Positions 33,033 to 43,210 of a DNA stretch of 64,000 bases are shown here, piece by piece. How positions within the stretch are numbered: the stretch's first letter is position 1; every line of letters starts with the position of its first letter. Source of the stretch: Actinocrispum wychmicini. GTDB taxonomy: Bacteria > Actinomycetota > Actinomycetes > Mycobacteriales > Pseudonocardiaceae. The DNA lies in contig NZ_SLWS01000006.1 of NCBI RefSeq assembly GCF_004345645.1, positions 248,001 to 312,000 of the forward strand, in the 5' to 3' direction. The translations under genes were made by a program, and so were the position numbers. The notes beneath the pieces are model-generated. The model saw only the letters and a program-made list of their open reading frames with translations, had not been told where the DNA came from and did not search any database.

Positions 33033-33497
33033 GTGGCTGAAGACGTATACAGTGCCCAAGAAATCTATGCGAAATATTTTGCAGATTGGGCTAACGGCGA
33101 GACTTTTGGAGGGCCATCGGCCTCGGCGCCGGCTGACTCTGATCACATGGACGCAGCTAAATTGAGCTACTTCGCTCATGCGCACCCATTGACCGATGCG
33201 GAAAGGAGGCGACCGCACCCTCTGATCCTTAGAAGAGGCAAAGAATTTCGCCCGATGCTTCTAGCGTCCGGCAAGAAGTCTGCGCGTCGATCGTTTAAGT
33301 CTAGACTGCTCCGTCGCTTACTGCCGGGAAATAAGGCACGGCACACTACCTCCATTGTAACGTCAAAATATGCGCCGTTAGTTGATCGCGTCACCTCTGA
33401 TGTTAACACAATCCTCAACTATCTAGGCCCCCCGCCAGAGCCTCACGGTAGTCTACAGGTGGACAACCCGAATCCTGTTCCGGCAGGTGTGTCATGA
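33033..33497 (+). CDS. Accessory protein A of a two-gene low-GC cassette
   Basis: 154 aa from GTG 33033, 6 nt behind GGAGA (a TTG one codon earlier is an alternative). Markedly lower GC than the phage structural genes. YSAQEIYAKYFADWANGETFGG at the start, a basic middle (KKSARRSFKSRLLRRLLPGNK), no known domain. Its stop overlaps the next start (ATGA). Located between IS30 and integrase, a typical cargo position near the attachment site. Confidence 0.55.
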   Translation: MAEDVYSAQEIYAKYFADWANGETFGGPSASAPADSDHMDAAKLSYFAHAHPLTDAERRRPHPLILRRGKEFRPMLLASGKKSARRSFKSRLLRRLLPGNKARHTTSIVTSKYAPLVDRVTSDVNTILNYLGPPPEPHGSLQVDNPNPVPAGVS

Positions 33498-33892
33498 CAG
33501 CGCCTCAACGCCGCAAGAGTACCTCATGGGAGGATCTAACGCCTTGGGATAAGGCTGCCGAATGGTATTCAAAGGCGCCGCAGATCGCCGAGGAAATCAT
33601 GACGCTTGCAAAGCAGCAGGCAGAACACCGCTGGAAAATGGACCTGGCTCGCGCCGAACACGAGCGGAAGATGGACGTCCGCGTTTGGATCACCCAAATT
33701 GTTGCATTGGCCGTCGGGCTGGTTAATGTCATCCTGCTCGCACTCGTTGCATGGCACTACGCAGACACCGGAAATGTTGTCCCGGGATTAACAGTATTCG
33801 GAGCTGGCGCAGGATTGACCGCTGGAGCGTACGGAGTCGGCAAGATGCTCGGTAACCGGGCCGCCAGGAACAAAACCACCACTCGGGCATAG
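33494..33892 (+). CDS. Accessory protein B: helical protein with two membrane segments
   Basis: 132 aa. An amphipathic N-terminal half (WDKAAEWYSKAPQIAEEIMTLAKQQAEHRW, RAEHERKMDVRVW) is followed by two hydrophobic segments (ITQIVALAVGLVNVILLALVAW and VPGLTVFGAGAGLTAGAYGVG, about residues 70-120). Similar in layout to DUF2335-type phage membrane proteins. Translationally coupled to protein A. It ends just before a bidirectional terminator. Possible lysogen-expressed exclusion or abortive-infection pair; inference. Confidence 0.6.
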   Translation: MTAPQRRKSTSWEDLTPWDKAAEWYSKAPQIAEEIMTLAKQQAEHRWKMDLARAEHERKMDVRVWITQIVALAVGLVNVILLALVAWHYADTGNVVPGLTVFGAGAGLTAGAYGVGKMLGNRAARNKTTTRA

Positions 33893-33927
33893 TCGGTCTG
33901 TGATGGTGACTGGCTCCAGACATAACG

Positions 33928-33960
33928 AAGCCCCTCACCAGCCACCCAGTGAGGGGCTTT
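33928..33960. terminator. Bidirectional terminator between cassette and integrase
   Basis: AAGCCCCTCAC / GTGAGGGGCTT, 11-bp perfect stem with a 10-nt loop; T-tract on the + side and A-tract (T on -) on the other, serving two convergent units. Its arms resemble the IS-split terminator upstream. Confidence 0.85.
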
Positions 33961-33974
33961 CGTGCTGTGCAGGA

Positions 33975-35672
33975 CTATCCGACTGATTCCCGGTTCTGCC
34001 GCGCGTGCTCGTCCTGCGCTCGCATGTACTCGCCTACATCAATCCCCGGATCGATGGACCCGAGAATGTCATGCAGGTCCGACAGCTCGTAGCTCCATTC
34101 CGGAGCCTGCGACCCACCCTTGACGGTGACCAACACGCCATGGTCGAGCAGGTAGATGTTCTGCTCCTCCGTGTTCAGGCTGTCCCAGTAATCGCGGAAC
34201 GTCTGCCCAGTGCCCACCAGCCGGTAGGTAGACGGGCGTACCGGCTTTGCCTCCAGCACCGCTTCCCGCTCGGCGAGCCGCTCAATCTGGTGCTCCAGCC
34301 GCTCACGCTGCGTCGTCCCCTGCTTGTATGCGGGCTTGGTCAACAAGCCGGTCAGATCGTCCAACGTGACCTGGACCTGTTCCAACTCATCGGAGTGGTC
34401 CTCACCCGGTTCGTACACGCGCTCGCAGCGCTCAATGTCTCCGAACTCGCCCAGCAGAAGGTCGAGCAGGAACGCTTCCGCCAACTCGCGTCGAATGTTC
34501 GGGTTCCCGCACGACGCGCCCGACGAGTACGACTTGCACCGGTAGTAGGGGTATGTCCGGCCCATGTTGATGTACATGTTCAGGCCACACACCCCGCACT
34601 TGAGCACACCCAACAGCAGAGCGTTCGACTTCTTGCTTGGGCCGCGCTTCTTGTTCATCTCCTCCAGCTTCGTCTGAAGCCGCTGGAACGTCACCGGATC
34701 AATGATCGGCTGAGCACGCAGCACCGGGCGATCCTGCGCGTCCCGCACAATCTCCGGCTTGTCATAGACCTTCTTGCCGTCCTGATCCACCCCCAGCACA
34801 TCCCGCCGCATCTGATACCCCATCAGTGCGGGACTCTTGAGCATCAACACCAGATTGCCTACCTGCCACGCGATGCCCTTCGGCTTACGCGGCTTACCCT
34901 GCTTGTCCTTCAACGTGATCCGATGATGATCATCAGGAGTCATGATCTTCCGTGCGGTCAAATCCTTCACGATCGCCATCGGCCGAACACTGTCCTCCAC
35001 AATCCGCCGCACCACCTCCTGAGCGAGCGGAGCCATCACCGGATCATGCTCAAGCCGCTTCTGCCCCACATGCCGACAAGCCACACCCGCATCGGCACAC
35101 ACCCAACACGTGTCCGTGATCAGCACCGGCCGATACCCAAACGACGGCGTCCCACCCCGATACCGGCCGTCATCAATGAAGTCCGCGTGCATCGACGTCG
35201 TCCGCTCGCTGGTCGCCTGCGACTCCATCTCCGCCACCCACGCAATCAAGATCGCGATGATGTACCCGATCGCAGTGGACGTATCGAAATGCTCCTCCGT
35301 CGCGGACGCCAGGTGCTTACCGTCCTTCTTCGCCCAGTTCAACAAGTCATTCAGGTCCGACACCGAGCGGACGATCCGGTCCAATCGCCAGAACACGATC
35401 ACGTCGAACTCGTCCGCCCGATGCTTCAGCCAGGACCCCAACTCCGCCCGGTCGAACGGCGCGGTAGTCCGCGCCGAGACGTCCAAGTCCTCGGCCACCC
35501 CGACCTCGATCCAGCCCTTCGCCGCCACATACTGACGGCACTCCTTGAGCTGCCGCTCCGGCGAAGTCGTGTCATCCGTCAACCGCGACAACCGCACCGC
35601 GATCAACACCCGCAGCGGCCTACCCGTGTCCGTGACCGCCTTCACCAACCTGCGTGTACGTGGTCTCCCCAT
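33975..35672 (-). CDS. int: Large serine recombinase (prophage integrase)
   Basis: 565 aa; ATG behind AGGGAGG. Resolvase domain with catalytic Ser29 (AVRLSRLTDD), IVFWRLDRIVRS and the long E-helix region (IAWVAEMESQATSERT). Recombinase domain from about 160, then a zinc ribbon (CGVCGLNMYI ... YYRCKS) and a coiled-coil segment (about 420-470). It integrates phage DNA at attB by a 2-bp staggered cut and needs a directionality factor for excision; none is evident nearby. The start lies about 80 bp from the attR junction, the usual layout. Confidence 0.93.
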   Translation of the reverse strand: MGRPRTRRLVKAVTDTGRPLRVLIAVRLSRLTDDTTSPERQLKECRQYVAAKGWIEVGVAEDLDVSARTTAPFDRAELGSWLKHRADEFDVIVFWRLDRIVRSVSDLNDLLNWAKKDGKHLASATEEHFDTSTAIGYIIAILIAWVAEMESQATSERTTSMHADFIDDGRYRGGTPSFGYRPVLITDTCWVCADAGVACRHVGQKRLEHDPVMAPLAQEVVRRIVEDSVRPMAIVKDLTARKIMTPDDHHRITLKDKQGKPRKPKGIAWQVGNLVLMLKSPALMGYQMRRDVLGVDQDGKKVYDKPEIVRDAQDRPVLRAQPIIDPVTFQRLQTKLEEMNKKRGPSKKSNALLLGVLKCGVCGLNMYINMGRTYPYYRCKSYSSGASCGNPNIRRELAEAFLLDLLLGEFGDIERCERVYEPGEDHSDELEQVQVTLDDLTGLLTKPAYKQGTTQRERLEHQIERLAEREAVLEAKPVRPSTYRLVGTGQTFRDYWDSLNTEEQNIYLLDHGVLVTVKGGSQAPEWSYELSDLHDILGSIDPGIDVGEYMRAQDEHARQNRESVG

Positions 35673-35722
35673 GATGTTGCTATCCTCCCTGGTCAGAGCC
35701 TACGCCGACGCGGCGCGGAGAT

Positions 35723-35757
35723 CACTCCGCCGGTGGAGTGAATCCGTAGATACCGAC
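35723..35757. other. Prophage right attachment site (attR) region
   Basis: Reading-frame homology of the aldo/keto reductase begins at the codon at 35755 (D-T-A-D-M-Y-S), so the phage/host junction lies at about 35,745-35,757. Immediately on the phage side is an 18-bp inverted repeat, CACTCC-GCCGGT-GGAGTG (35723-35740), a likely integrase contact or half-site. The exact 2-bp core needs attL or an empty site. Confidence 0.7.
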
Positions 35758-36567
35758 ACCGCCGACATGTACTCGGTCGGCGCCAGCGAGTCGGTCACCG
35801 GGCGGCTGCTGGCCAAGCTGTTCCCCCGCCGGGACGACTACGTGCTCGCCACCAAGGTCTACTTCCCGATGGGCCCGGGACCGAACGACAAAGGCTTGTC
35901 CCGCAAGCACATCATGGCCGCCATCGACGCCTCGCTGACCCGCCTCGGCACCGACCACGTCGACCTCTACCAGATCCACCGGTTCGACCCCGACACCCCG
36001 TGGGAAGAGACGATGGGCGCGTTGCACGACATCGTGCGCGCGGGCAAAGCCAGGTACATCGGGGCGTCCAGCATGTACGCCTGGCAGTTCGCCCAGGCGC
36101 AGCACATCGCCGACACCCACGGCTGGACCAGGTTCGTGGCCATGCAGAACCACTACAACCTGATCTACCGCGAGGAAGAACGCGAAATGATCCCGCTGTG
36201 CCTGGACCAAGGCGTGGGCCTGGTGCCGTGGAGTCCGTTGGCACGCGGGCAACTCGCCCGAACCGGCGACACCTTGAGGGCCGGCACCGACCCCATCGCG
36301 TCGATGATGTACGACCCGCACGCCGCACAGGACGCACCAGTCATCGAAGCCCTGCGGGCCGTCGCGGCCGGACGCGGCGTGCCACCGGCCCAGATCGCCC
36401 TGGCCTGGCTACTGGGCAAACCCGGCGTCACAGCACCGATCATCGGCGCCACCAAACCGAACCACATCGACGACGCCATCGCCGCCGAGGACCTCACCCT
36501 GACCGAAGCCGAGATCACCACGCTGGAAGCCCAGTACCGGCCCCACCCGGTACTGGGCCACCAGTGA
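35755..36567 (+). pseudogene. Aldo/keto reductase, 5' end cut off by prophage integration
   Basis: The remaining 270 codons carry most of the AKR barrel: the DxxxxYG-like DTADMYSVGASE, catalytic-Lys strand YVLATKVYFPMGPGPND, DHVDLYQIHRFD, the GKARYIGASSM turn and LVPWSPLARGQLAR. The first roughly 50 residues, including the first barrel strand, are missing. A phage-derived frame joins upstream from ATG 35671, but those residues bear no resemblance to AKR. The missing 5' part should lie at attL, left of this window; excision would restore the gene. Confidence 0.8.
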
Positions 36568-36568
36568 C

Positions 36569-37018
36569 CTAGTCCTCCAGCTCAGGCTCGCGGGGCGCGC
36601 GGTAGGGGTCCGCTTCGCCCGCGGGCTTGGCGCCGTTGGCGATCCGGGCCACTTCCTCGTCCGCCTCCTTGGCTTTCGCCAGCAGGTCGTCGATGTGCTT
36701 GGCCGTCTCGGGCACGGTGTCCGCGACGAACGTCAACGTGGGGGTGAAGCGGACACCGGTGCCCTGGCCCACCAGTGACCGCAACACACCTTTGGCGCTC
36801 TCCAGGGCGGCGGCCGCGCCCTTGACATCCGGCGGGACGTTCAGCGCCTCACCGAAGACCGTGTAGAACAACGTCGCGTCCTGCAGGTCCCCCGTGAGCT
36901 TCACGTCGGTGATCGTCACCAGCGTCAGCCGGGGGTCCTTGACCTCGTGTTCCAGTGCGGACGCCACGATCTGCTTGATCCGCTTCGCAAGCTTGCGGGC
37001 GCGGGCCGGATCGGCCAC
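36569..37018 (-). CDS. rbfA: Ribosome-binding factor A
   Basis: 149 aa. Binds the 30S subunit during 16S rRNA maturation. [48 protein letters not shown] and [23 protein letters not shown] are the family blocks; the C-terminus is an acidic tail as in other actinobacteria. Last gene of the leftward rimP operon, end-to-end with the AKR remnant (1 nt between). Confidence 0.95.
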   Translation of the reverse strand: MADPARARKLAKRIKQIVASALEHEVKDPRLTLVTITDVKLTGDLQDATLFYTVFGEALNVPPDVKGAAAALESAKGVLRSLVGQGTGVRFTPTLTFVADTVPETAKHIDDLLAKAKEADEEVARIANGAKPAGEADPYRAPREPELED

Positions 37019-37041
37019 GGCGCTCCCTCCTTCAATGTGAT

Positions 37042-37338
37042 TCAGTCGTCCTCGGGACCGACCAGGCGGTGCCGCGCGGACAACAGTTGCAGCTCAGGGC
37101 GACCGGCGACGAGCCGTTCGCAGCTGTCGAGCAGGTCGCGGACGTGCTCGGCGTCCTGGGCGACCACGGCGACCCCGATCAGGGCACGCCGGTGCAGGTC
37201 CATGTGCCCCGCCTCGGCCACGCTCACCTCGAACTTGCGGCGCAGCTCGGCGATCACCGGCCGGACCGCGGACCGCTTCTCCTTCAACGAATGGACGTCA
37301 CCGAGCAGGACGTCCAGCTCCAGCGCACCGACATACAA
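37042..37338 (-). CDS. DUF503 (YlxP-like) protein
   Basis: 98 aa. [29 protein letters not shown] is the DUF503 signature. YlxP has been linked to ribosome maturation through its constant position between infB and rbfA; function remains loosely defined. Compact ferredoxin-like fold expected. Confidence 0.92.
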   Translation of the reverse strand: MYVGALELDVLLGDVHSLKEKRSAVRPVIAELRRKFEVSVAEAGHMDLHRRALIGVAVVAQDAEHVRDLLDSCERLVAGRPELQLLSARHRLVGPEDD

Positions 37339-37378
37339 CGGGCATCACCGGGGTGGGTAGTAGTTCGAGATCTCCCCG

Positions 37379-37417
37379 GCCGGGGTTGGCGGGTCCTGAA
37401 GACCGGCCAACCCCGGC
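37379..37417 (-). terminator. Hairpin between infB and DUF503 gene
   Basis: GCCGGGGTTGGC / GCCAACCCCGGC, 12-bp perfect stem with inner GGTC/GACC pairing. No T-tract on the - strand after it, so probably a partial terminator or 3'-end stabiliser for infB mRNA. Confidence 0.55.
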
Positions 37418-37428
37418 TGGGAGGTGGG

Positions 37429-40400
37429 TCAGGCGCGCGGCTTCTCGCGCATCTCGTACGTCTCGACCAGGTCGTCGACTCGGATGTCGCCGTACGAGCC
37501 AAGGGTCAGACCACACTCGTAGCCCTCGCGGACCTCGGTGGCGTCGTCCTTGAACCGGCGCAGCGAGCTGATCGGCAGGTTCTCCGCGATCACCTTGCTG
37601 TCCCGCAGCAACCGGGCCTTGGCGTTGCGCCGGATCTCGCCGGACATCACCAGGCAACCCGCGATCGTGCCGAACTTGGAGGACTTGAAGACCTCGCGGA
37701 CCTCCGCGCGACCCAGCTCGACCTCTTCGTACTCCGGCTTGAGCATGCCCTTCAGCGCCTGCTCGATCTCGTCGATCGCCTGGTAGATCACCGAGTAGTA
37801 GCGGATGTCGATACCCTCGCGGTTGGCCTGCTCGGCCACCTTCGCCTCGGCCCGCACGTTGAAGCCGAGGATGATCGCGCTGGACGCGATCGCCAGGTCG
37901 ACGTTCGCCTTGGTGATGCCACCGACACCGCGGTCGATCACCCGCAGCTGGACCTCGTCACCGACCACGATCTTCAGCAGCGCGTCCTCGAGGGCCTCGA
38001 CGGTACCCGAGTTGTCGCCCTTGATGATCAGGGTCAGCTCGCCGGTCTCCTTCAGCGCGGAGTCCAGGTCCTCCAAGGAGTACCGCTTGAACTTCGCGGC
38101 GTTCTGCGCGTTGCGGGTCCGGGCCTGGCGGCGTTCGGCGATCTGCCGGGCCACCCGGTCCTCGTCCACCACCAGGAACGTGTCACCGGCACCGGGCACC
38201 GACGTGAAGCCGATGACCTGCACCGGACGCGACGGCAGCGCCACCGTGACGTCGTCGTTGTACTCGTCCACCATGCGGCGCACGCGGCCGTACGCGTCGC
38301 CGGCGACGATCGAGTCACCGACGCGCAGCGAACCGCGCTGCACCAGCACTGTGGCGACCGGACCACGGCCGCGGTCCAGGTGCGCCTCGATCGCGACGCC
38401 CTGGGCCTCCATCTTCGGGTTGGCCCGCAGGTCCAGCGCCGCGTCCGCGGTCAGCAGGATCGCCTCGAGCAGACCGTCGATGTTGATGTTCTGCTTGGCC
38501 GAGATGTCCACGAACATGGTGTCGCCGCCGTACTCCTCGGCGACCAGGCCGTACTCGGTGAGCTGCTGGCGGATCTTGGCGGGGTTGGCCCCCTCCTTGT
38601 CGATCTTGTTCACCGCGACCACGATCGGCACGTTCGCCGCCTGGGCGTGGTTGATCGCCTCCACCGTCTGCGGCATCACACCGTCGTCCGCCGCCACCAC
38701 GATCACCGCGATGTCGGTGGCCTGCGCACCACGGGCCCGCATGGCGGTGAACGCCTCGTGACCCGGGGTGTCGATGAAGGTGATCAGCCGCTCGTTGCCC
38801 TCCAGCTCGGTCTTCACCTGGTAGGCGCCGATGTGCTGGGTGATGCCGCCGGCCTCGCCCTCGGCCACGTTCGCCTTGCGGATGGTGTCCAACAGGCGGG
38901 TCTTACCGTGGTCGACGTGACCCATGACGGTCACGACCGGGGGCCGTGCCTCCAGCGCCTCCTCGCCACCGGTGGACTCGCCGTAGGTGATGTCGAAGGA
39001 CTCGAGCAGCTCGCGGTCCTCCTCCTCCGGGCTGACCACCTGCACCTTGTAGTTCATCTCGGTGCCGAGCAGCTCCAGCACGTCCTCGGAGACGGACTGG
39101 GTGGCCGTGACCATCTCACCGAGGTGGAACAGCACCTGCACCAGCGAGGCCGGGTTGGCGTTGATCTTCTCGGCGAAGTCGGTCAGCGAGGCACCGCGCG
39201 GCAGCCGGATGGTCTCCCCGCTGCCCTTCGGCAACCGGACACCGCCGACGCTCGGCGCCTGCATGTTGTCCATGTACTCCTGGCGCTTCTGGCGCTTGGA
39301 CTTGCGGCCACGCCGCGACGGGCCACCGGGACGGCCGAACGCGCCCGCGGCACCGCCGCGGCCACCGGCACCCGGACGGCCACCGCCACCACCACCGCCA
39401 CCACGGAAGCCGCCACCGCCGGCCGGGGCACCGCCACCGCCACCGCCGGGACCGCCGCCACCGGGACGGAAGCCGCCGCCACCGCCACCACCGCCACCGC
39501 CCGAGCGGAAGCCGCCACCGCCGCCCCCACCGGGACGACCGCCACCACCGCCGCCACCGGGACGGCCACCGCCGCCACCGCCACCGGGACCACCACGACC
39601 GCCACCAGGGCCGCCGCCGGGACCACCACGGCCGCCGCCACCGCCACCGGGACCGCCACCACCCGGCCGCTGCGGCCGGGGCGGCATCATGCCGGGGTTC
39701 GGGCGCGGCGGCATGTTGCCGGGGCTCGGCCGCGTACCGGAGGGACGGTCACGGCCCTCGCCGCGTGGCGCGCGCTCGGGACGGTCACCGCCGGGACGGG
39801 AGCCGCGCTCGCCGCGGTCCGGCCGGTCCCCACCGCCGGGGCGAGGACCCTGCGGACGCGACGGCGTTCCGCCGCCGACACCGAACGGGTTGTTGCCGGG
39901 CCGCGGCGCGCGCGGGCCGGGCTTGGGCGCCTGCGGGCGCGGCGGGACCACGGCGCCGCCACCCTGCTGGCCGCCGCCCTGGGCGGGCGGCTTCGAGCCG
40001 CCGGGCCGCGGGCCCTGCTTGGTCGACGGACTGTCCGTCCTGGCCGCGGCCGGCTTCTGCGCCTGGGGGTTCGACCGGTCGGAGCCCTGTCCGGGGGCCT
40101 GGGCCGCCGGCTGCTGCTGCCGGTCCGGCTGCTGACGTTGCTGTTGCTGTTGCGGCTGCGGATTGGGCCGCGGGCCGGGGCGCGGGCCACTACCGGCTGG
40201 CTTCGGCGCCGAGAACGGCGTCGAAGGCGCGCCGGCCGGCGCGGTCGGGGCCGTCGCGGCGGCCGCCGGAACCTGCGGCTGTGACTGGGCCGGCTTGCTG
40301 GACTCGGCCGGCCTGGGCACCTCTACCGGCGCGGGGGTCTGCGGCTTCTGCTGCTGGACGGGGGCCGGCTTCGCCGGCGGGCCGGGACGCGGACCCGGTC

Positions 40401-40596
40401 GGGCACCACCGGGCTTGCCGCCCCGGGCGTCGCCCTGCTTGGGGTACGAGTCCCGCAAGCGGCGCGCCACTGGCGCCTCCACGGTGGAGGACGCCGACTT
40501 CACGTACTCGCCGAGATCGGCGAGCTTCGTGAGAACTTCCTTGCTCGTGACACCGAGCTCTTTCGCGAGCTCGTGCACGCGGGCCTTGCCTGCCAC
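37429..40596 (-). CDS. infB: Translation initiation factor IF-2
   Basis: 1055 aa. GTG start at 40594-40596 behind GAGGAG, giving [22 protein letters not shown], the conserved IF2-N start. Residues about 50-415 are Pro/Gly/Arg/Gln-rich; within it about 305-415 is an extreme glycine tract. A second IF2-N-like helix ([23 protein letters not shown]) precedes the G domain ([28 protein letters not shown]), then domains II-IV to the end. It brings initiator tRNA to the 30S subunit. Fourth gene of the rimP operon. Confidence 0.97.
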   Translation of the reverse strand: MAGKARVHELAKELGVTSKEVLTKLADLGEYVKSASSTVEAPVARRLRDSYPKQGDARGGKPGGARPGPRPGPPAKPAPVQQQKPQTPAPVEVPRPAESSKPAQSQPQVPAAAATAPTAPAGAPSTPFSAPKPAGSGPRPGPRPNPQPQQQQQRQQPDRQQQPAAQAPGQGSDRSNPQAQKPAAARTDSPSTKQGPRPGGSKPPAQGGGQQGGGAVVPPRPQAPKPGPRAPRPGNNPFGVGGGTPSRPQGPRPGGGDRPDRGERGSRPGGDRPERAPRGEGRDRPSGTRPSPGNMPPRPNPGMMPPRPQRPGGGGPGGGGGGRGGPGGGPGGGRGGPGGGGGGGRPGGGGGGGRPGGGGGGGFRSGGGGGGGGGGFRPGGGGPGGGGGGAPAGGGGFRGGGGGGGGRPGAGGRGGAAGAFGRPGGPSRRGRKSKRQKRQEYMDNMQAPSVGGVRLPKGSGETIRLPRGASLTDFAEKINANPASLVQVLFHLGEMVTATQSVSEDVLELLGTEMNYKVQVVSPEEEDRELLESFDITYGESTGGEEALEARPPVVTVMGHVDHGKTRLLDTIRKANVAEGEAGGITQHIGAYQVKTELEGNERLITFIDTPGHEAFTAMRARGAQATDIAVIVVAADDGVMPQTVEAINHAQAANVPIVVAVNKIDKEGANPAKIRQQLTEYGLVAEEYGGDTMFVDISAKQNINIDGLLEAILLTADAALDLRANPKMEAQGVAIEAHLDRGRGPVATVLVQRGSLRVGDSIVAGDAYGRVRRMVDEYNDDVTVALPSRPVQVIGFTSVPGAGDTFLVVDEDRVARQIAERRQARTRNAQNAAKFKRYSLEDLDSALKETGELTLIIKGDNSGTVEALEDALLKIVVGDEVQLRVIDRGVGGITKANVDLAIASSAIILGFNVRAEAKVAEQANREGIDIRYYSVIYQAIDEIEQALKGMLKPEYEEVELGRAEVREVFKSSKFGTIAGCLVMSGEIRRNAKARLLRDSKVIAENLPISSLRRFKDDATEVREGYECGLTLGSYGDIRVDDLVETYEMREKPRA

Positions 40597-40677
40597 TGCT
40601 CTCCTCACTGGGGGAGGCCGGGCGGCATGGTGTCCCGCTCGACCTCGGCTTACCGTCGCACGTTCATGGCTTCAGCT

Positions 40678-41067
40678 TCACGGCTGACTCATGACGGGTC
40701 GACCTGCTTCCTGTGTCCCGGCGAGACCAGGATCGAAGTCCTGGCCTTGTCTCGGCTGGGCGTCTGCACGCCCGATCACGGACCGCACCTCGTCGACGTC
40801 GAGCGGTCCCGGCACCCGAAGGGCCCGGGGGAACGCCCGCCGCTTCTCGGCGGAGTCCAGGCACGTGGGAGTGGGGTGCAACCAGGCGCCCCGTCCAACG
40901 TGCCGCCGTCGCGGATCGGGAACGAGCTTCCCGCTGGCGACGACCACGCGCAGCAATTCCTCGGCCGAGCATCGAGTACGACAGCCCACGCACGTCCTGA
41001 CCGGGCCTTGCCCTTCCGGGGGGCCCTCTCGACGTGCGGGAACCGGTCCTCGACGACGACCTGCCAA
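40678..41067 (-). CDS. ylxR: YlxR-type RNA-binding protein (DUF448)
   Basis: 129 aa. VRTCVGCRTRCSAEELLRVVV and DPRRRHVGRGAWLHPTPTCLDSAEKRRAF form the YlxR signature (GRGAW motif). The N-terminal 20 residues are basic and probably unordered or not translated. Always found between nusA and infB; proposed nucleic-acid binding or RNase P-related regulation. Confidence 0.92.
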   Translation of the reverse strand: MAGRRRGPVPARREGPPEGQGPVRTCVGCRTRCSAEELLRVVVASGKLVPDPRRRHVGRGAWLHPTPTCLDSAEKRRAFPRALRVPGPLDVDEVRSVIGRADAQPRQGQDFDPGLAGTQEAGRPVMSQP

Positions 41068-41099
41068 GATTCTACCTGTACCGCCTGCTCGGCCGAACC

Positions 41100-42101
41100 C
41101 TATGCCGGGGTCGGAGCGCTCGTTGTGCTCTCGTTGTCACTTCGGATGTCGATCCGCCACCCGGTCAGGCGCGCGGCCAGCCGCGCGTTCTGACCTTCCT
41201 TGCCGATCGCCAGCGAGAGCTGAAAGTCCGGCACGACAACGCGTGCGGTCTTCGCGCGCTCGTCGACCACACGCACCGAAACGACCTTGGCCGGCGACAG
41301 CGCGTTGCCCACGAACGTTGCTGGATCCTCGGAGAAATCGATGATATCGATCTTCTCGCCGGCAAGCTCGCTCATTACGTTTCGGACACGGGCGCCCATC
41401 GGGCCGATGCACGCGCCCTTGGCGTTCACCCCGGCGACCGTGGACCGCACCGCGATCTTCGACCGGTGCCCGGCCTCCCGCGCGACCGCCGGGATCTCCA
41501 CCGTGCCGTCGGCGATCTCCGGGACCTCCAGCGCGAACAGCCGGCGCACCAGGTTCGGGTGCGTCCGCGACAACGTGATCTGCGGGCCCCGCGCGCCGCG
41601 CGTGACGCCCAGGACGTAGCACTTGATCCGCACGCCGTGCTCGTACCGCTCGCCCGGCACCTGCTCGACCGACGGCAGCACGCCCTCGGTGTCACCCACT
41701 TGGACCACGACCATGCCCCGCGAGTTCGCCCGCGCGTCCCGCTGCACCACACCGGCGACGATCTCGCCCTCCTTGGCGGAGAACTCGCCGAACGTCTTCT
41801 CGTGCTCCGCGTCGCGCAGCCGCTGCAGGATCACCTGCCTGGCGGTGGTCGCCGCGATCCGGCCGAAGCCCTCGGGGGTGTCGTCCCACTCCTCGACCAC
41901 CTCGCCGGCCGGCCCGAGCTGCTGCGCCAGCACCCGGACCAGCCCGCTCCGGCGGTCGATGTCGATCTTGGCGTGCGGCACGTGCCCGTCGGTGTGCTTG
42001 TAGGCGGTGAGCAGCGCGGTCTCGATCGCCTCGATCACCGTCTCGAAGGGAATGTCCTTGTCGCGCTCGATCGCCCGGAGCGCGGCGATGTCGACGTTCA
42101 T
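41100..42101 (-). CDS. nusA: Transcription termination/antitermination factor NusA
   Basis: 333 aa, the short actinobacterial form without C-terminal acidic repeats. N-terminal RNAP-binding domain ([27 protein letters not shown]), an S1 domain (about 125-195, [11 protein letters not shown]...[11 protein letters not shown]) and two KH domains ([36 protein letters not shown]). Overlaps rimP by 4 nt. Confidence 0.96.
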   Translation of the reverse strand: MNVDIAALRAIERDKDIPFETVIEAIETALLTAYKHTDGHVPHAKIDIDRRSGLVRVLAQQLGPAGEVVEEWDDTPEGFGRIAATTARQVILQRLRDAEHEKTFGEFSAKEGEIVAGVVQRDARANSRGMVVVQVGDTEGVLPSVEQVPGERYEHGVRIKCYVLGVTRGARGPQITLSRTHPNLVRRLFALEVPEIADGTVEIPAVAREAGHRSKIAVRSTVAGVNAKGACIGPMGARVRNVMSELAGEKIDIIDFSEDPATFVGNALSPAKVVSVRVVDERAKTARVVVPDFQLSLAIGKEGQNARLAARLTGWRIDIRSDNESTTSAPTPA

Positions 42102-42634
42102 CGGGTCCCCTCCTGGCCGCCGCCCAGCCGGGCCAGCTCCTCCGGCGGTGGTTGCTTGAACTCGATCTCGACCACGGCGTGCGCCACCTCCGCGAACGGC
42201 ACCTGCCGCAGCTGGTCGCCGACCAGCAGCTGGACACCCTGCTCGTCGGCCGCACCGACCCGGCCGGTGAACGTCTCCTCGGCGGTGCGCACCTTCACCA
42301 GCCGCAGCCGGTTGCGGCGCCAGTGCCGCGGCTTGGTCAACGGCCGGTCCGTCCCCGGCGAGGTGACCTCCAGGGTGTACGGGCCGCCCAGCACGTGGTC
42401 GTGCTCGTCGAGCACGCCGGCGATCGCCCGGCTCACGTCGGCCACCTCGTCCAGCCCGATACTGGCGCCTGCGCCCGCCGCGTCCGCTGTGTCGACTGCG
42501 ACCTTGACCAGGTTGCGCCGGCCGGCCCGCTGGACGTCGAGCTGCTCGAGCTCGAAGCCGGCGGCGGCCACGGCGTCCCGCACGACTGGCTCCAGCGCCG
42601 CGGAGAGATCACCCTGCTGGTTCGCCACGGGCAT
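42098..42634 (-). CDS. rimP: Ribosome maturation factor RimP
   Basis: 178 aa, ATG at 42632-42634 (GTG two codons in is an equally placed alternative behind AGGAG). [36 protein letters not shown] and [23 protein letters not shown] are the RimP family blocks. Needed for 30S maturation. First gene of the operon; the lipoprotein gene on the other side is divergent. Confidence 0.95.
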   Translation of the reverse strand: MPVANQQGDLSAALEPVVRDAVAAAGFELEQLDVQRAGRRNLVKVAVDTADAAGAGASIGLDEVADVSRAIAGVLDEHDHVLGGPYTLEVTSPGTDRPLTKPRHWRRNRLRLVKVRTAEETFTGRVGAADEQGVQLLVGDQLRQVPFAEVAHAVVEIEFKQPPPEELARLGGGQEGTR

Positions 42635-42736
42635 GGGCTCCTGTTCTCGATCTTGGCCGACTGTGTACCGCCCAGCGTATCTCGTCGACCGGATCGCGCC
42701 TGCCACGCCGACCCGGTCCTGGCAGGATGGCCCGCT

Positions 42737-43210
42737 GTGAGTCCTGTGTCCCGCCGCCGCCTGCTCGCCGCGCTGCCGGTCGCGGCTGTCGCCGTGCCGT
42801 TGGCTACCGCGTGTACGGCCGAGCCCAAGCCGCCGCCCCCGCCCGACCCGTTGGCGGCATTGGCCGAGCAGGCACGCAAGGACGCCGCCGCGGCGACCGC
42901 GCTGGCCCAGTCGTCGCCGGACGTGGCCGCGCCCGTGGGCGAGGTCGCCAAGGCCCGCGCCGCGCACGCACAGGCCCTCCAGGCCGAAGTGGACCGGGAG
43001 AACCCACCGAAGCCCAGTTCGGGCGCTCCCCCGCCGACCTCCGGCACGCCCACGCCGCCACCCGCCGCCACCAAGGCGACCCTCGTCGAGGCGCTCAAGG
43101 CCGCCGAGCAGAAGACCGCCGAGCTCGTGCCAACCGTGCCGCGTTACCGCGCCGGTCTGCTCGGTTCGGTCGCCGCGTCGTGCGCGACCCTGCGGGAGGT
43201 GCTGGCCTGA
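42737..43210 (+). CDS. Tat-type lipoprotein, unknown function
   Basis: 157 aa. VSRRRLLAALPVAAVAVPLATAC has a twin-arginine-like n-region (SRRRLLA) and a lipobox ending in Cys. The mature part is Pro/Ala-rich with long helices (LAALAEQARKDAAAATAL, ATLVEALKAAEQKTAEL). Such proteins stand in front of DUF4439 ferritin-like genes in many actinobacteria; the next gene overlaps it (TGATG). Confidence 0.75.
   Translation: MSPVSRRRLLAALPVAAVAVPLATACTAEPKPPPPPDPLAALAEQARKDAAAATALAQSSPDVAAPVGEVAKARAAHAQALQAEVDRENPPKPSSGAPPPTSGTPTPPPAATKATLVEALKAAEQKTAELVPTVPRYRAGLLGSVAASCATLREVLA

Noticed and set aside
34005-35741. 578-codon open frame opposite the integrase
   Set aside because: Shadow of the serine recombinase; Arg/Leu/His-rich without domain.
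37069-40284. 1071-codon open frame on the + strand across infB
   Set aside because: Antisense shadow of the GC-rich infB gene; low-complexity, no start signals, no domain.
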